The translations under genes and the position numbers were made by a program. Shown piece after piece: positions 17,718 to 26,436 of a DNA stretch of 39,718 bases. The stretch covers positions 1 through 39,718 of the forward strand of contig CAZVEV010000018.1 of assembly GCA_964625865.1 (NCBI GenBank), written 5' to 3'. Numbering within the stretch: position 1 is the stretch's first letter; each line of letters starts with the position of its first letter. The notes beneath the pieces are model-generated. The model ran no database searches, was not told where the DNA came from, and saw only the letters and a program-made list of their open reading frames with translations. Source of the DNA: CAZVEV01 sp964625865 (GTDB lineage: Bacteria; Planctomycetota; Phycisphaerae; SM23-33).

Positions 17718-18463
17718 GGTCGGGGCCCTCCCGAATCGGCCGCCTCGCCGGTCGGCGTGTCCGGGCGCGTCCGGCGCGACGAGAAGGCTTCGGACGTCGG
17801 GACCAGGCGAACCCGTCCGTGGTCTACCAGGCAGACCTGCGGCCCGACGTCCGCCATGTCACGGAACCCATGGACGGCCAGCAGGACCGTCTTGCCCCGC
17901 TCCCTGCTGAGCCTCAGCAGGTGGGCGAAGACATCGTTTTCGGACTCCTCGTCGAGCTGCGAGGTCGGCTCGTCCATGATGAACACCTCGGCGCCGCTGA
18001 CGAACGCCCGCGCCAGCAGGGCCTTCTGCTTCATCCCGCCGGACAACTCGGAGAACCGCTTGCGCGCGTGATCACCCAGGCTGAAGGCGTCCAGCGCCTC
18101 TGTGACGACCCGCCTGAGCTGCCGGTTCGGCCGGCGCCACCACCCCAGCTTGGGATACAGCCCCATCGCCACGATCTGTCGCAGGGAAACCGGATACAGC
18201 GGATCGATCGTCCGCTGCTGGGGGACGTACCCGGCAGGCGAGGTTCTGAACGGGGTGACGATCTCGCCGCGGCGGGGCCGAATCAGCCCCAGAATCGCCC
18301 GCAGGAGCGTCGTCTTGCCAGCCCCGTTCGGACCGACGAACGGCAGGAACGCTCCGCGAGGAATCTCCAGGCACACGTCGTGGACCACCTCCTGCCGCCC
18401 GTACGCGATACTCACGTGGCGGCAGGAGATGACCGGGTCGGGAACGGGCTGTGTCGGCTGCAT
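17714..18463 (-). CDS. znuC: Metal ABC transporter ATP-binding protein (ZnuC type)
   Basis: 249 residues from ATG 18463, chosen because AGAGGTGA lies upstream and the alternative start at 18520 adds only basic, unconserved residues. Walker A is GPNGAGKTT with K50, the Q-loop is YVPQQR, the signature is LSGGM, Walker B is VFIMDEPTSQLD, and the switch His is in AVHGF. ZnuC proteins share the YVPQ and PxxP pattern seen here (TIDPLYPVS). It powers uptake with the overlapping permease gene and the solute-binding protein upstream. Confidence 0.92.
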   Translation of the reverse strand: MQPTQPVPDPVISCRHVSIAYGRQEVVHDVCLEIPRGAFLPFVGPNGAGKTTLLRAILGLIRPRRGEIVTPFRTSPAGYVPQQRTIDPLYPVSLRQIVAMGLYPKLGWWRRPNRQLRRVVTEALDAFSLGDHARKRFSELSGGMKQKALLARAFVSGAEVFIMDEPTSQLDEESENDVFAHLLRLSRERGKTVLLAVHGFRDMADVGPQVCLVDHGRVRLVPTSEAFSSRRTRPDTPTGEAADSGGPRP

Positions 18464-18516
18464 GTCGATGTCACCTCTGCTGTCGGGCCGTGCTCGGCGC
18501 GTAACCGCCCGGGCTG

Positions 18517-19557
18517 TCACATCGCCTTGCTGATGCTGCTGACGATCGTGTCAATCAGCGCCAGGTAATCGCTTGCCCCCTTCCGCCCGCCGACGGAGAT
18601 GGGGCAGACCACGACGGTCGCGCTGGTCCTCCTGGCGACCAGGTCGGCGGCCTTGCGGCTGTAGGCCGGCTCGAGGAGGATCACGCGGACTTTCTCGGCC
18701 TTGGCGGTCTTCATGACTCTGGCCAGGTGCGATCCGCTGGGCGGGACGCCGGGTTTCGGTTCGAGTTCGGCCACCACGCGCAGGTCGAACCGGTGCGCCA
18801 TGTACGACCAGCTCCGATGGTGCGTGATGATCGTCCGGCCGCGGCAGGAGCGCATTGTCGCCATCCAGCCGCCAAGGTCGCCGGTCAGCCTCCTCTCGGT
18901 CAGATAGGCCGACAACGTACCTTTGATCGTCATCGCCCACAGCTTCGCCCCGCCGACGGTCTCGACCAACGCCGCCCCGAACATCCGCCGGTCGAGGGCC
19001 GTCTTGAAGGCCGCCAGGTTCGTCGCGAAGGTCTTCTTGTCAGCGGGGGCCAACTCCGAGAGCCGTACCGCGATCGCGCCGGCGACGATCCGGGCGTTGA
19101 GCGGATCGAGCCAGTAATGCGGATTGCCCTCCGGGTGCACGTCTCCCATCGCCCGGGTGACCCGGGTTTGGGGCACTTCCAGCCGCAGGACGTTCTCCGA
19201 CGCGTCCAGGTGCCCGCGCGCACCGACGCGGATCTTCGCATTGCGCGACCCCTCGATGATCAGGCGCTCGTAGGCGATCTCCAACTCCATCCCGACGCGG
19301 ATCCACAGGTCCGCCTTGCGCGCGAGCATCATGAAGCTCGGCTTGGCCTGGACGAAGTGCGGGTTCTCCGTTCCGTTGGCAATGCTGCTGACGGTGACCC
19401 TGTCTCCGCCGACAGCTTCGGCGAGGGCTTTCAGGTCCGTCGTGGTCGTGACGACGCGCAGTTGTCCCGCCGCCGCCACGGGCCACGCCAGTACCGCCAG
19501 CACCAGCACCAGCACCACGCCGACGCCCGTCGTGCGGTGTATTCGCTTGGTTCTCAT
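18517..19557 (-). CDS. znuA: Metal ABC transporter substrate-binding protein (ZnuA type)
   Basis: 346-residue periplasmic binding protein with a signal peptide (MRTKRIHRTTGVGVVLVLVLAVLAWPVAAAG). The cluster A-I metal-binding fold starts RVVTTTTDLKALAEAVGGD. Candidate metal ligands are His in NPHFVQAKPS, His in NPHYWLDPLN, His in ITHHRSWSYMAHRF, and an acid near LLEPAYS. There is no long His-rich loop, unlike many proteobacterial ZnuA; the His-rich segment here is in the outer-membrane partner instead. GAGGA before ATG 19557 fixes the start; a longer frame from 19602 overlaps the previous gene. It is 53 bases before znuC and 34 bases after the porin stop, so co-transcription is likely. Confidence 0.88.
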   Translation of the reverse strand: MRTKRIHRTTGVGVVLVLVLAVLAWPVAAAGQLRVVTTTTDLKALAEAVGGDRVTVSSIANGTENPHFVQAKPSFMMLARKADLWIRVGMELEIAYERLIIEGSRNAKIRVGARGHLDASENVLRLEVPQTRVTRAMGDVHPEGNPHYWLDPLNARIVAGAIAVRLSELAPADKKTFATNLAAFKTALDRRMFGAALVETVGGAKLWAMTIKGTLSAYLTERRLTGDLGGWMATMRSCRGRTIITHHRSWSYMAHRFDLRVVAELEPKPGVPPSGSHLARVMKTAKAEKVRVILLEPAYSRKAADLVARRTSATVVVCPISVGGRKGASDYLALIDTIVSSISKAM

Positions 19558-19591
19558 GGTGATATCCTCTTCGTTATGTCCTTGTGGGTGA

Positions 19592-21019
19592 TCAATACTC
19601 ATGCTCGCGGTGGGGCCCGAGGCCGAAGTTCACCTGCAGGAAGACCTGGTGGTCCCCCCTGGCCCCGAGCATCTCGAAGTTGCGACGGCTGTACTGGTAG
19701 CCGAAGCGCCAGAAGCAGTACTCGCTCTGGAGGAACGTCAGGTAGGCCGAGTACGCGCTCTCGTGCAGGTTGTCCTTGTCGGGCCACTGGCAGTAGTCGC
19801 AGCGTCCGCCGACGGTCCACCGCCTGTCGAACTGGTAGTCCGCCGCGGTGAACAGGCCGATGGACCTTTCCCTGCGGCACGGAAGGCGCTTCTGCGCGCC
19901 GAGGATTTCCGTCTGCCACGTGAACGCCCGGTGCATTCCCTTCTCGGGGTGGCGCCACTTGTAGGTCATGTCGGCGCCTTCCATCCACGTACGGTTCTTG
20001 CCCGTCGGCGGCCCGCCCCCGCCGTGCCCGGAGTCGTTCGGCGCCGTGGCGCCGCTGAGGCCGAACTCGATCGTCGAGTCGTTCGTCAGGTCGTGAGATG
20101 TCCTGACGCGGACAAGGTGAACGAAGTCGTCGGCGGCCTCCCCGGCGAACATGTTCGGATCGTCATTATTGAACAGCTCGTAGGTCAGTTCGACGTACTG
20201 GTCCCACGGGTTGGGCACGAGCCAACTGCCCGAGACGCCCTCGCCGGCCAGGCCTTCGGGGCCGAGGAAGTTGCGCACGACCAGCGGATACTCCACCCAG
20301 GACAGGGAATGCAGATGCCTCGTGTTGGTCCGTCCGAAGCTCGCCCTGAACTTGCCCACCTTCGCCTTCAGGTCGCACGGGAGGTCCAGCAGCGTCAGGT
20401 AGGCCTCTTCCAGGTGCAGCTCGTACTCGCCGGCGTGGCCGTGCTCGCCGGGCATCCGTCCGCAGTGGTCGTGCTCTTCGTCCTCTTCTTCATGTTCCTC
20501 GTGCTCGGCGTGAGCCCGGTGGATGCCGATGAACACGTCCGCCCGGGCGTGAGGGTCCACGTCGCCGGAAATGCCGATCTCCAACTCGCGGAACAGCCAC
20601 TCGTCGTCGAGGTCCCCGCCCTCGCGGCTGTCGAAGTGGCCCACGAAGTCGCCGATGATGCTGATGTCCGGATTGAAGTTCTGGAGGGCCCGCCCCAGGC
20701 TGCCCAGCGGCGCGCCGGGTCCCCCTCGTTCCCGGCCGATCCGGCGCACGATGTCGCCCAGTTCATCCTCGTCAGCGTCCGCCGCCCCGTCCCCGCGGCC
20801 GGCCTTGCCGGACTCCAACTCCTCGATCCTCCGGGTCAGTCGGTTGATCTCCGCCTTGTGGGCCGAGTCCTGGGCGTCGAGTCTCTCGCGAAGCCGCTGA
20901 AGCTCTTTCTTCAATGCAGCAACGGTATCCTTTTCCGCCGGTGCGACCTGGGCGAGAGCAGGCAACGCCCAGAGCACTGCCAGCACGGGCAAACAGAATA
21001 TGGCTGTACGTTCTGCCAT
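19592..21019 (-). CDS. Outer-membrane porin-like protein with His/Glu-rich segment
   Basis: 475-residue protein. A signal peptide (residues 1-24) is followed by a coiled coil (about 31-70, KKELQRLRERLDAQ), as in trimeric porins anchored by an N-terminal helix. The rest is beta-barrel-like, with alternating aromatic strands and a final strand near FLQVNFGLGPHREHEY. Residues 167-202 are packed with H, E and D (HAEHEEHEEEDEEHDH then GEHGHAGEYELH), a likely zinc-binding loop. Its place between a small Cys/His-rich exported protein and znuA, with small gaps, points to metal entry across the outer membrane. AAAGGA upstream of ATG 21019 supports the start. I do not recognise a named family; zinc-regulated outer-membrane proteins beside Znu importers are the nearest concept. 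Confidence 0.75.
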   Translation of the reverse strand: MAERTAIFCLPVLAVLWALPALAQVAPAEKDTVAALKKELQRLRERLDAQDSAHKAEINRLTRRIEELESGKAGRGDGAADADEDELGDIVRRIGRERGGPGAPLGSLGRALQNFNPDISIIGDFVGHFDSREGGDLDDEWLFRELEIGISGDVDPHARADVFIGIHRAHAEHEEHEEEDEEHDHCGRMPGEHGHAGEYELHLEEAYLTLLDLPCDLKAKVGKFRASFGRTNTRHLHSLSWVEYPLVVRNFLGPEGLAGEGVSGSWLVPNPWDQYVELTYELFNNDDPNMFAGEAADDFVHLVRVRTSHDLTNDSTIEFGLSGATAPNDSGHGGGGPPTGKNRTWMEGADMTYKWRHPEKGMHRAFTWQTEILGAQKRLPCRRERSIGLFTAADYQFDRRWTVGGRCDYCQWPDKDNLHESAYSAYLTFLQSEYCFWRFGYQYSRRNFEMLGARGDHQVFLQVNFGLGPHREHEY

Positions 21020-21125
21020 TGTGTGTCCTTTCCAGCAATCTGGGATTAGCGCGCAGTAGCAGCCGGCCGTTCAGACCGGTGCGGGGCGCACGTGGGCCGG
21101 CCGGGACACGAGACCCCGGTCGGTG

Positions 21126-21545
21126 TCAGATGGTGCAGGTTGGAAGGGCCGCCGGGGGCGCCCGGCATTGACGGGGGAGATGGACCTGGCAGGCAACGAC
21201 GGTGCGTGGGGGGGACGCCTGGGCGGGGCGTGAGACGCGCGCTTCGCAGAGACCGGGCAAGGTGCTCTGTGACCAGGTCAGGCGACTCTTGAGGAACGCG
21301 CAAACCAGACACGTTCCGTCCGCGCCTGCTTCGCTGCGTGGTTCTGACCGAATCGACCGCCGGTCCGAGGTCTCCGAGCGGTCCTGCCGGCCCGAAACGT
21401 CGGCATCATCATGGCAGTGTGCGCCCGAGGCGATCGAACAGCCGTCGTGCCCATCCTCGGACGGATGGAGCAGCGGATGGATCAGATCTGCCCCGAGCGT
21501 GGCGGCAAACAGCCCGGCCAACGCAAGCACGGACGCAATTCTCAT
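21126..21545 (-). CDS. Small exported Cys/His-rich protein
   Basis: 139 residues from ATG 21545 (an in-frame ATG at 21563 gives 145). The N-terminus is a signal or anchor helix (MRIASVLALAGLFAATLGADLIHPLLH). Potential metal ligands are clustered: HPLLHPSEDGHDGC, GAHCHDDAD, and later a CLVC pair. The C-terminal half is Pro/Arg-rich and ends PTCTI. It is the first gene after the promoter at 21615-21644 and 106 bases upstream of the porin gene, so a role as a periplasmic metal-binding or sensing protein is plausible. I do not recognise the family with confidence (a DUF2946-like protein is one possibility). Confidence 0.55.
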   Translation of the reverse strand: MRIASVLALAGLFAATLGADLIHPLLHPSEDGHDGCSIASGAHCHDDADVSGRQDRSETSDRRSIRSEPRSEAGADGTCLVCAFLKSRLTWSQSTLPGLCEARVSRPAQASPPRTVVACQVHLPRQCRAPPAALPTCTI

Positions 21546-21602
21546 GATGCCGTCAGATCTCATCTGCCGTTCGCCACGGGTCGAAACTGCCGAAAATCAC
21601 AC

Positions 21603-21644
21603 GCGTAAACACGCAGTATAAACACGCCCTCGTCGTCGCGTCAA
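21603..21644 (-). promoter_or_regulatory. Sigma70-like promoter with direct-repeat operator candidate
   Basis: On the minus strand TTGACG (21644-21639) is followed by an 18-base spacer and TATACT (21620-21615), a good match to a sigma70 promoter, about 70 bases upstream of the small Cys/His-rich gene. The motif GCGTGTTTA occurs twice as a direct repeat overlapping and following the -10 box (around 21626-21603), which could be a metalloregulator site. No Zur box of a published type is seen, so the operator is only a guess. Confidence 0.55.
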
Positions 21645-21763
21645 GCGGCAAGAGTCAAGCGGCGGTCATCCCGCGTCCATGATACAGCGCTCAACGGCTT
21701 GCTCTCCGAGCTTGAGGAAGGACATGAGGCGGAGGACCTGTGCACCGGCGAGGCGCTGCCGTC

Positions 21764-24700
21764 TCAGCGTTCTGCGGCGAGGCAGATGAGCGAGCCGTCG
21801 GTGCAACTGATGAACAGCCTGCCGCCCGCCGCCGCCATGCCGTCGAAGACCGGCACCGAAGTCAGTTTCAGCTCCTGGGTCACCTTCCCGTCCGCCCTCG
21901 AACAGACCAGGAGCCTGGCGCCCTTCTTCCCGTCGTAGAACGCCCAGGGGTCGTCGTCGCCCACCTTGTCCTCGACGCCGGCGAGGAAGAGTCGGTCGCT
22001 GCCGACCACCATCGACGAGCCGCGAATGGCCAGCGGAACCTGCCATCTGAACCCGCCTCCGCCTCCAGAGCCCTTTCTCTTCCGCTTGCCCTTCTTGGCC
22101 TTTGCCTTGTCGCTCTGGGCCGTCTCCCCGCCGGCCTGCTTGCTCCCCGCCGCGAACAGCAGCCCGCTGTTCTGCCCGGGCCTGAAATTGCTGTGGCCGC
22201 TGCTCTTGATGTTCAGCGACCTGTACACCCGAACGCCGAAGACCTCCTCGCCGTCCATGGCGAGCATGTTCCCCACGTGCTTGCCGTACCGCCAGACGGC
22301 TACGTTGAAGAACGAATCGTCCAGGAACCCGCCCATGGCGGTCAGGTACGTTCCCTGGTTGGTGGGCGTGCTGTTGGGAATCCGGACGCTGCCGATGCCT
22401 TCGGACAGCACCGCAAGGTCGTCCGTCGCCAAGATCATGCCGCGCATGTTCAGCCGCTTGCCGTCGCTGACAAACAGGTCGCTGTTCACCCCGCCCTGCA
22501 TCTCGCCGCCGCCGGCCAGGCTTGCGGCGAGGCGCCGGCTCGCCAGCGGCCGGCCCGTCTTCAGATCCAGCGCGTAGGCGTACATGCCGCCGTCCAGGTA
22601 CGTCGAGCGGCCGGCGCTGCAGTAGACCCTGTCGTCCTGGACCAGCAGCGTGCCATGGCACGGCCAGAGGCTCTCGACCTGGCCGAACGCGACGATCTGT
22701 GAATCACCGGGCGCGGCGCGGAAGGACCAGATCAGCGCGCCGCTGTCGGCGTCGAGCGCGGTGACCACGCCGTCCCGCCCGCCGAAGACGAGGCGGCCCT
22801 TGCACCAGGTGGGAGGCGAGTCGATCCGCCCACCCGCCGTGTAGGTCCACAGGCGTTTCCCGCCGGCCTCATCGAGGCAATGAACCGTGTGCGAGTCCTT
22901 CGCCACGACAAACACCTTTCCATCGGCGATCACCGGAGGCGCCGGCGCGGGGCCGACCTTGGCGGTCCACTTGACGGCCAGCGGGCCCCTGGGGGCGGCG
23001 GGCTGAAACGCGCTGCGCCGGGCGTCCTTGCGATAGGTCGGCCAATCATTCGATTTTAGATTGTAGATTTTAGGTTTTAGATTGGTCTTGGCGAAGGCGG
23101 GGCCTTTGGTGACGGCGTCGGGGCCGGACGGCTTGAGGGCCTTGTGCTCCTTGCTGCGAATCGCCACGACGCCGTTGAGCTTGGCCGTCGCGTGACAGGC
23201 ACAGTTGTGCGAGGGCATATAGAGCATGCCGTTGGCGGGCATGATCCCGTAGCGACAGGCGCCCTTGATCCAGTTGACCCGCTTGGATTCATCGGCGGCC
23301 ATGTTGAAGAACTCGACGCCCTTGTTCCGCCCGTACAGGATGAAGTCGCGGGTGGCCTTGTTGCGGAAGCAGTTGTGGTGGTAGCCCTTCCATATCAGGC
23401 TCGCGTCGATCGTCCTTTTCTTGGCGCCCGTGCGGGGGTCGAGCCCCATGAAGGCCGGGGCCTTGTCGTCGATGACCCACACCAGCCCGCCGTTGACGAA
23501 GACGTCCGGGGGCGTGAAATGGATGATGCTCCGGGTATCGATGCTCCACAGCTTCTTGCCCGATGCCGCGTCGACGGCGAACAGGACGGTGGGCTTGGTG
23601 CCGATCTTCGGATGGTTGTTCTTCCGGTCGTAGACCTGGGAGAAGAAGACGATTCCCTCATTGTACACCAGCGTGCAGAGGTCCGGGACATAGTAGCCCT
23701 TGGCCCGCTCGACGTTGGGCGGCGTGCTCCGCGGCGGGCGGCGGACCGTCCACAGCGTCTTGCCCGTCTTGCGGTCCAGGGCCACGATCTCGCTTCGGTC
23801 GGCGAAGAAAACCCCTTCGGTCCCGGCGGTCAACGTCGCGTCGACGTATTGCGGCGAGAGCTTCAGCGTGGGGCGCAGGCCCTTGTACCCGGGGCGTTCC
23901 CACACGACCTTGCCGCTCTCCGCCTCGACGGCCATGATCGAGACGGCTACCTTCGCATCCTGGTCGCCCAGCGACTTGTTGACCGCAAGATAGAGCGTGC
24001 CCTCGCTGCAGAGGATCTCGAACGCCTTGTCCGTGCCCTTGTACGTCCGCAGGACCTTGCCTGTCGCGGCGTCCAGTTGCGAGACCGGCGCATGCACGCC
24101 GAGCGTCACGTACACCCGGTCGCCGGCGGCCACCAGCCTTCGGAGCACCTGGTGCGGATTGGAGAAACGATTCCCGCCCCAGTCCCCCGTGCTCTTTGCG
24201 CGCCAGCGCCGCACGCCCCAGTCCCGGATAGGCCGCTTCCAGAGCAGCACGCCGTTGAAGGCGTCGCGCGCGATCAGCGACCACCTGTCCGGCATGTGCG
24301 ACATGCCCGGCGCGGATTCGTCGAGGATGGTGAACAGCCGCCCCCTGGCCGTCACCATGGCGCTCAGCGCGGCGCTGAGTTCGTGGCTCTTCAACCACAA
24401 CGGGCCCTCGATCCACTGCAGGGCCCGGGGAATGGCCTTCAGTTCGTCGCGCGAAACCGCGTTGTTGTCCGACGAGTGCAGCCAGTGGGTCCATTCATCC
24501 CTGTCCGCCGGCCAGGGCTTGACGGCTTTGAACCAGCCCGAGCCCGCCTCCCGCACGCTGAAGGCGGCGCTGTCGGTGGCCGGCCTGGCCCTGGTCAACA
24601 ACACGCCGTTGGGCGCCAGGACGCGATGTATCTCAGCCAGAGGCGCCGGCGTCTTGCCTTCGGCGACCACAAGGTTGACCAGCTCGTCCGCAAAGGGCAG

Positions 24701-24976
24701 CGTCTTGCCCTGCCACGGCCTGACAGTCACGGCCCCGTAGCGGCCCCTGGCGGCGACGACATCGCGCACTTTTCGCACGGCCGCGCCATCCCCAAGAAGC
24801 GCCTGGACGATATAGTGATCGTTGATCCGAAGGTCAGCGGGCGACGCCCCCGCCAGTGGCCCCAACTGCACAACAACGCCGCCGGTTACGCCACTGAGTT
24901 TCACCAGCTCGCCGCCGGACTCCGCAAAGGCGGGGGCAGCGAGGAGCAACAACGATATGACCAGATTGCGCATCAT
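21764..24976 (-). CDS. Secreted methyltransferase-like plus PQQ-type beta-propeller protein
   Basis: About 1070 residues with a signal peptide (MMRNLVISLLLLAAPAFAES). Residues about 30-150 look like a class I methyltransferase domain (LPFADELVNLVV, EIHRVLAPNGVLLTRA), but the SAM glycine loop reads VVQLGPLAGASP, so it may not bind SAM. Residues about 165-620 hold propeller blades (VSQLDAATGKVLRTY, IVALDRKTGKTLWTV, LFAVDAASGKKLWSI). A second set begins NDWPTYRKDARRSAF at about 643 and runs to the end (HCLDEAGGKRLWTYT, TALDADSGALIWSF). A Lys/Gly-rich run lies near 950-985. GGAGG upstream fits either of two adjacent ATGs (24976, 24973). This fusion is a familiar planctomycete type of unknown function. 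An AT-rich 7-nt repeat sits inside the gene at 23054-23081. Confidence 0.8.
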   Translation of the reverse strand: MMRNLVISLLLLAAPAFAESGGELVKLSGVTGGVVVQLGPLAGASPADLRINDHYIVQALLGDGAAVRKVRDVVAARGRYGAVTVRPWQGKTLPFADELVNLVVAEGKTPAPLAEIHRVLAPNGVLLTRARPATDSAAFSVREAGSGWFKAVKPWPADRDEWTHWLHSSDNNAVSRDELKAIPRALQWIEGPLWLKSHELSAALSAMVTARGRLFTILDESAPGMSHMPDRWSLIARDAFNGVLLWKRPIRDWGVRRWRAKSTGDWGGNRFSNPHQVLRRLVAAGDRVYVTLGVHAPVSQLDAATGKVLRTYKGTDKAFEILCSEGTLYLAVNKSLGDQDAKVAVSIMAVEAESGKVVWERPGYKGLRPTLKLSPQYVDATLTAGTEGVFFADRSEIVALDRKTGKTLWTVRRPPRSTPPNVERAKGYYVPDLCTLVYNEGIVFFSQVYDRKNNHPKIGTKPTVLFAVDAASGKKLWSIDTRSIIHFTPPDVFVNGGLVWVIDDKAPAFMGLDPRTGAKKRTIDASLIWKGYHHNCFRNKATRDFILYGRNKGVEFFNMAADESKRVNWIKGACRYGIMPANGMLYMPSHNCACHATAKLNGVVAIRSKEHKALKPSGPDAVTKGPAFAKTNLKPKIYNLKSNDWPTYRKDARRSAFQPAAPRGPLAVKWTAKVGPAPAPPVIADGKVFVVAKDSHTVHCLDEAGGKRLWTYTAGGRIDSPPTWCKGRLVFGGRDGVVTALDADSGALIWSFRAAPGDSQIVAFGQVESLWPCHGTLLVQDDRVYCSAGRSTYLDGGMYAYALDLKTGRPLASRRLAASLAGGGEMQGGVNSDLFVSDGKRLNMRGMILATDDLAVLSEGIGSVRIPNSTPTNQGTYLTAMGGFLDDSFFNVAVWRYGKHVGNMLAMDGEEVFGVRVYRSLNIKSSGHSNFRPGQNSGLLFAAGSKQAGGETAQSDKAKAKKGKRKRKGSGGGGGFRWQVPLAIRGSSMVVGSDRLFLAGVEDKVGDDDPWAFYDGKKGARLLVCSRADGKVTQELKLTSVPVFDGMAAAGGRLFISCTDGSLICLAAER
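23054..23081. repeat. Heptanucleotide repeat inside a coding region
   Basis: Four 7-base units on the plus strand: TTTTAGA, TTGTAGA, TTTTAGG, TTTTAGA (23054-23081). This is a sharply AT-rich patch in a GC-rich gene. It encodes a Lys/Asn-rich linker (NLKPKIYNLKS) between the two propeller halves. The reading frame stays open on both sides. Confidence 0.85.
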
Positions 24977-25353
24977 GGCGCCTCCGTCGGGGTTTTCGAT
25001 ATAGCCTCAAGTTCACGTCCACCGCGAGAACTGATTCTTGAACGCTAATCCATCCCGAAGGCGCTGCCAAGAAAAACCTCCGATGCGAACACCACGTTCC
25101 GCAGTCAATCGGGTGCAAATAAAGCAGCCGCCCTCCATCGGCCGAGGCCGACAAGTAGCGGCTGCGCAGCCCGTCACAACCCGGGTTTCGCTCCGCGGTC
25201 AAGTCCGTGACTGCCGACAGAGCTCCGTTCTGGTGACACGCTTAACGTTACGGGCCAGGCAACGCCCGACCAAGAAGCAGCCTACGATTCCGAAATGCGA
25301 CGGGCAAAAAGTGATGTGCGAAAACCGCGCCACGGCACCCGGCCGGCCGAATG
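24977..25353. other. 376-base intergenic region, nothing assigned
   Basis: This lies between the start of the propeller gene and the stop of the NHL-type lipoprotein gene. Only GGAGG at 24981-24985 (the propeller gene's ribosome site) can be assigned. Short frames here have no codon pattern or ribosome site. I looked for riboswitch-like conserved boxes and a sigma70 promoter and saw none that I trust. Confidence 0.5.
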
Positions 25354-26244
25354 TCAGCGCCAGATCTCGTAGATGGCCAGCGCCTTGTCGTGAAACATGG
25401 GTATGTAGAGCAGGCCGCGATTGGCGTCCAGGGCGATGTCGGCCGGGGCCTTGACCTTGAAGAGCGTGCGCACCGTCTTGCGATCCGTGCCCACCAGGTC
25501 GACCTTGCCGCCCTTCAGGTCCGAGACGACGAACTGACCGTCCGGCAGGATGACGATGCCGTCGAGTCCGCTGAACTTGTCGGCCAGGCCGAACGCCTTC
25601 GGCGGCGTCTTGCCTGTTGGGTCCACCTCGTAGATGTCGTGGAGTTCCCAACTGACGCAGAACATCTTCCCGTCCGCGAAAACCATCCCGTTCGCGCTGC
25701 CCGGCCCCGCGATGGCCGTGTGAGTCTCGCCGTCGATGCGATGGATCTTGCCTGTTGCGGTGTCCGAGATGTACACGACCTTCCCGTCGGTGGCCGCATC
25801 GTTGAGCATGCGGGCGCCGGGGATGACGATCGGATCAAGCGTCTTGCCCGTCTGTACGGAGATCCGTCGCACGTGATCGATGTCTGCGGCGTAAAGTACC
25901 CCGCCGAAGACGCAGAGACCCTTGATCGAGTGCAGCGGCGCCGCGTCGGTCGACGCGATCCACTGCAGGTCGTCGAGTTGTCCGCCGGCTTGCAGACGCG
26001 TGATAAAGCCCGTGCCGTCCGTTGTGTTGAACCGCGTCTCGCCGGTGGTCGAGGCGACCATGCTCGAGACATACACCTCGCCGGAAACCGGCACGACGAA
26101 GGCGCTTTCCGGCGTGTGGAGGCCATCGATCTGCGCGATCTTCTCCGCCTGCCACTGGGAACTCCCACAGCCGCCCGTTCCGAGGACCGCCGCCGCGAGT
26201 ATCAGTGCCGAGACGATCGTCCGGATGTTCTTCGAGTTGTTCAT
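25354..26244 (-). CDS. NHL/SMP-30-like beta-propeller lipoprotein
   Basis: 296 residues from ATG 26244, chosen because AGGAG lies just upstream and the N-terminus is a lipoprotein signal (hydrophobic ALILAAAVLGTGG, Cys at about 28). Repeated propeller-like turns follow: TPESAFVVPVSGEVYVSSM, LHSIKGLCVFGGVLYAADID, VVYISDTATGKIHRID, ANGMVFADGKMFCVSW, LDGIVILPDGQFVVSDLKGG and APADIALDANRGLLYIPMF. The pattern fits SMP-30/gluconolactonase-like or NHL-repeat proteins, but key metal ligands cannot be confirmed by eye. It is likely an envelope-anchored binding protein or lactonase. A 37-base inverted repeat lies just upstream (26301-26406). Confidence 0.75.
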   Translation of the reverse strand: MNNSKNIRTIVSALILAAAVLGTGGCGSSQWQAEKIAQIDGLHTPESAFVVPVSGEVYVSSMVASTTGETRFNTTDGTGFITRLQAGGQLDDLQWIASTDAAPLHSIKGLCVFGGVLYAADIDHVRRISVQTGKTLDPIVIPGARMLNDAATDGKVVYISDTATGKIHRIDGETHTAIAGPGSANGMVFADGKMFCVSWELHDIYEVDPTGKTPPKAFGLADKFSGLDGIVILPDGQFVVSDLKGGKVDLVGTDRKTVRTLFKVKAPADIALDANRGLLYIPMFHDKALAIYEIWR

Positions 26245-26300
26245 GGGTATCTCCTGATCTGTCGCACGCAACGTGGTTCCGTCAATGTCGTGGCATGATG

Positions 26301-26406
26301 GGTGCCGTGGGCTGCGAAGCGCAGCGGAGCAACCACGCTGCTTCGATTCTCGATTGTCGACTACCTTCACGTGGTTGCTCCGCTGCGCTCCGCAGCCCAC
26401 GGCACC
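26301..26406. repeat. Long inverted repeat, GTGCCGTGGGCTGCG family, copy 1
   Basis: The 37-base arms 26301-26337 and 26370-26406 are reverse complements with a single mismatch and a 32-base loop. The arms begin GGTGCCGTGGGCTGCG and contain GCGCAGCGGAGCAACC. Another copy is at 29032-29126, and a third begins at the right edge of the window (39701). It lies between the cupin and NHL-type genes. Confidence 0.9.
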
Positions 26407-26436
26407 CGACGGTTTACAGCGCTCTCGCACGGGACA

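Noticed and set aside
25061..25260. A possible riboswitch-like region upstream of the propeller gene.
   Set aside because: A stretch looked briefly like a cobalamin box (CGCGGTCAAGTCCGTGACTG) but the conserved core and the order of elements do not match.
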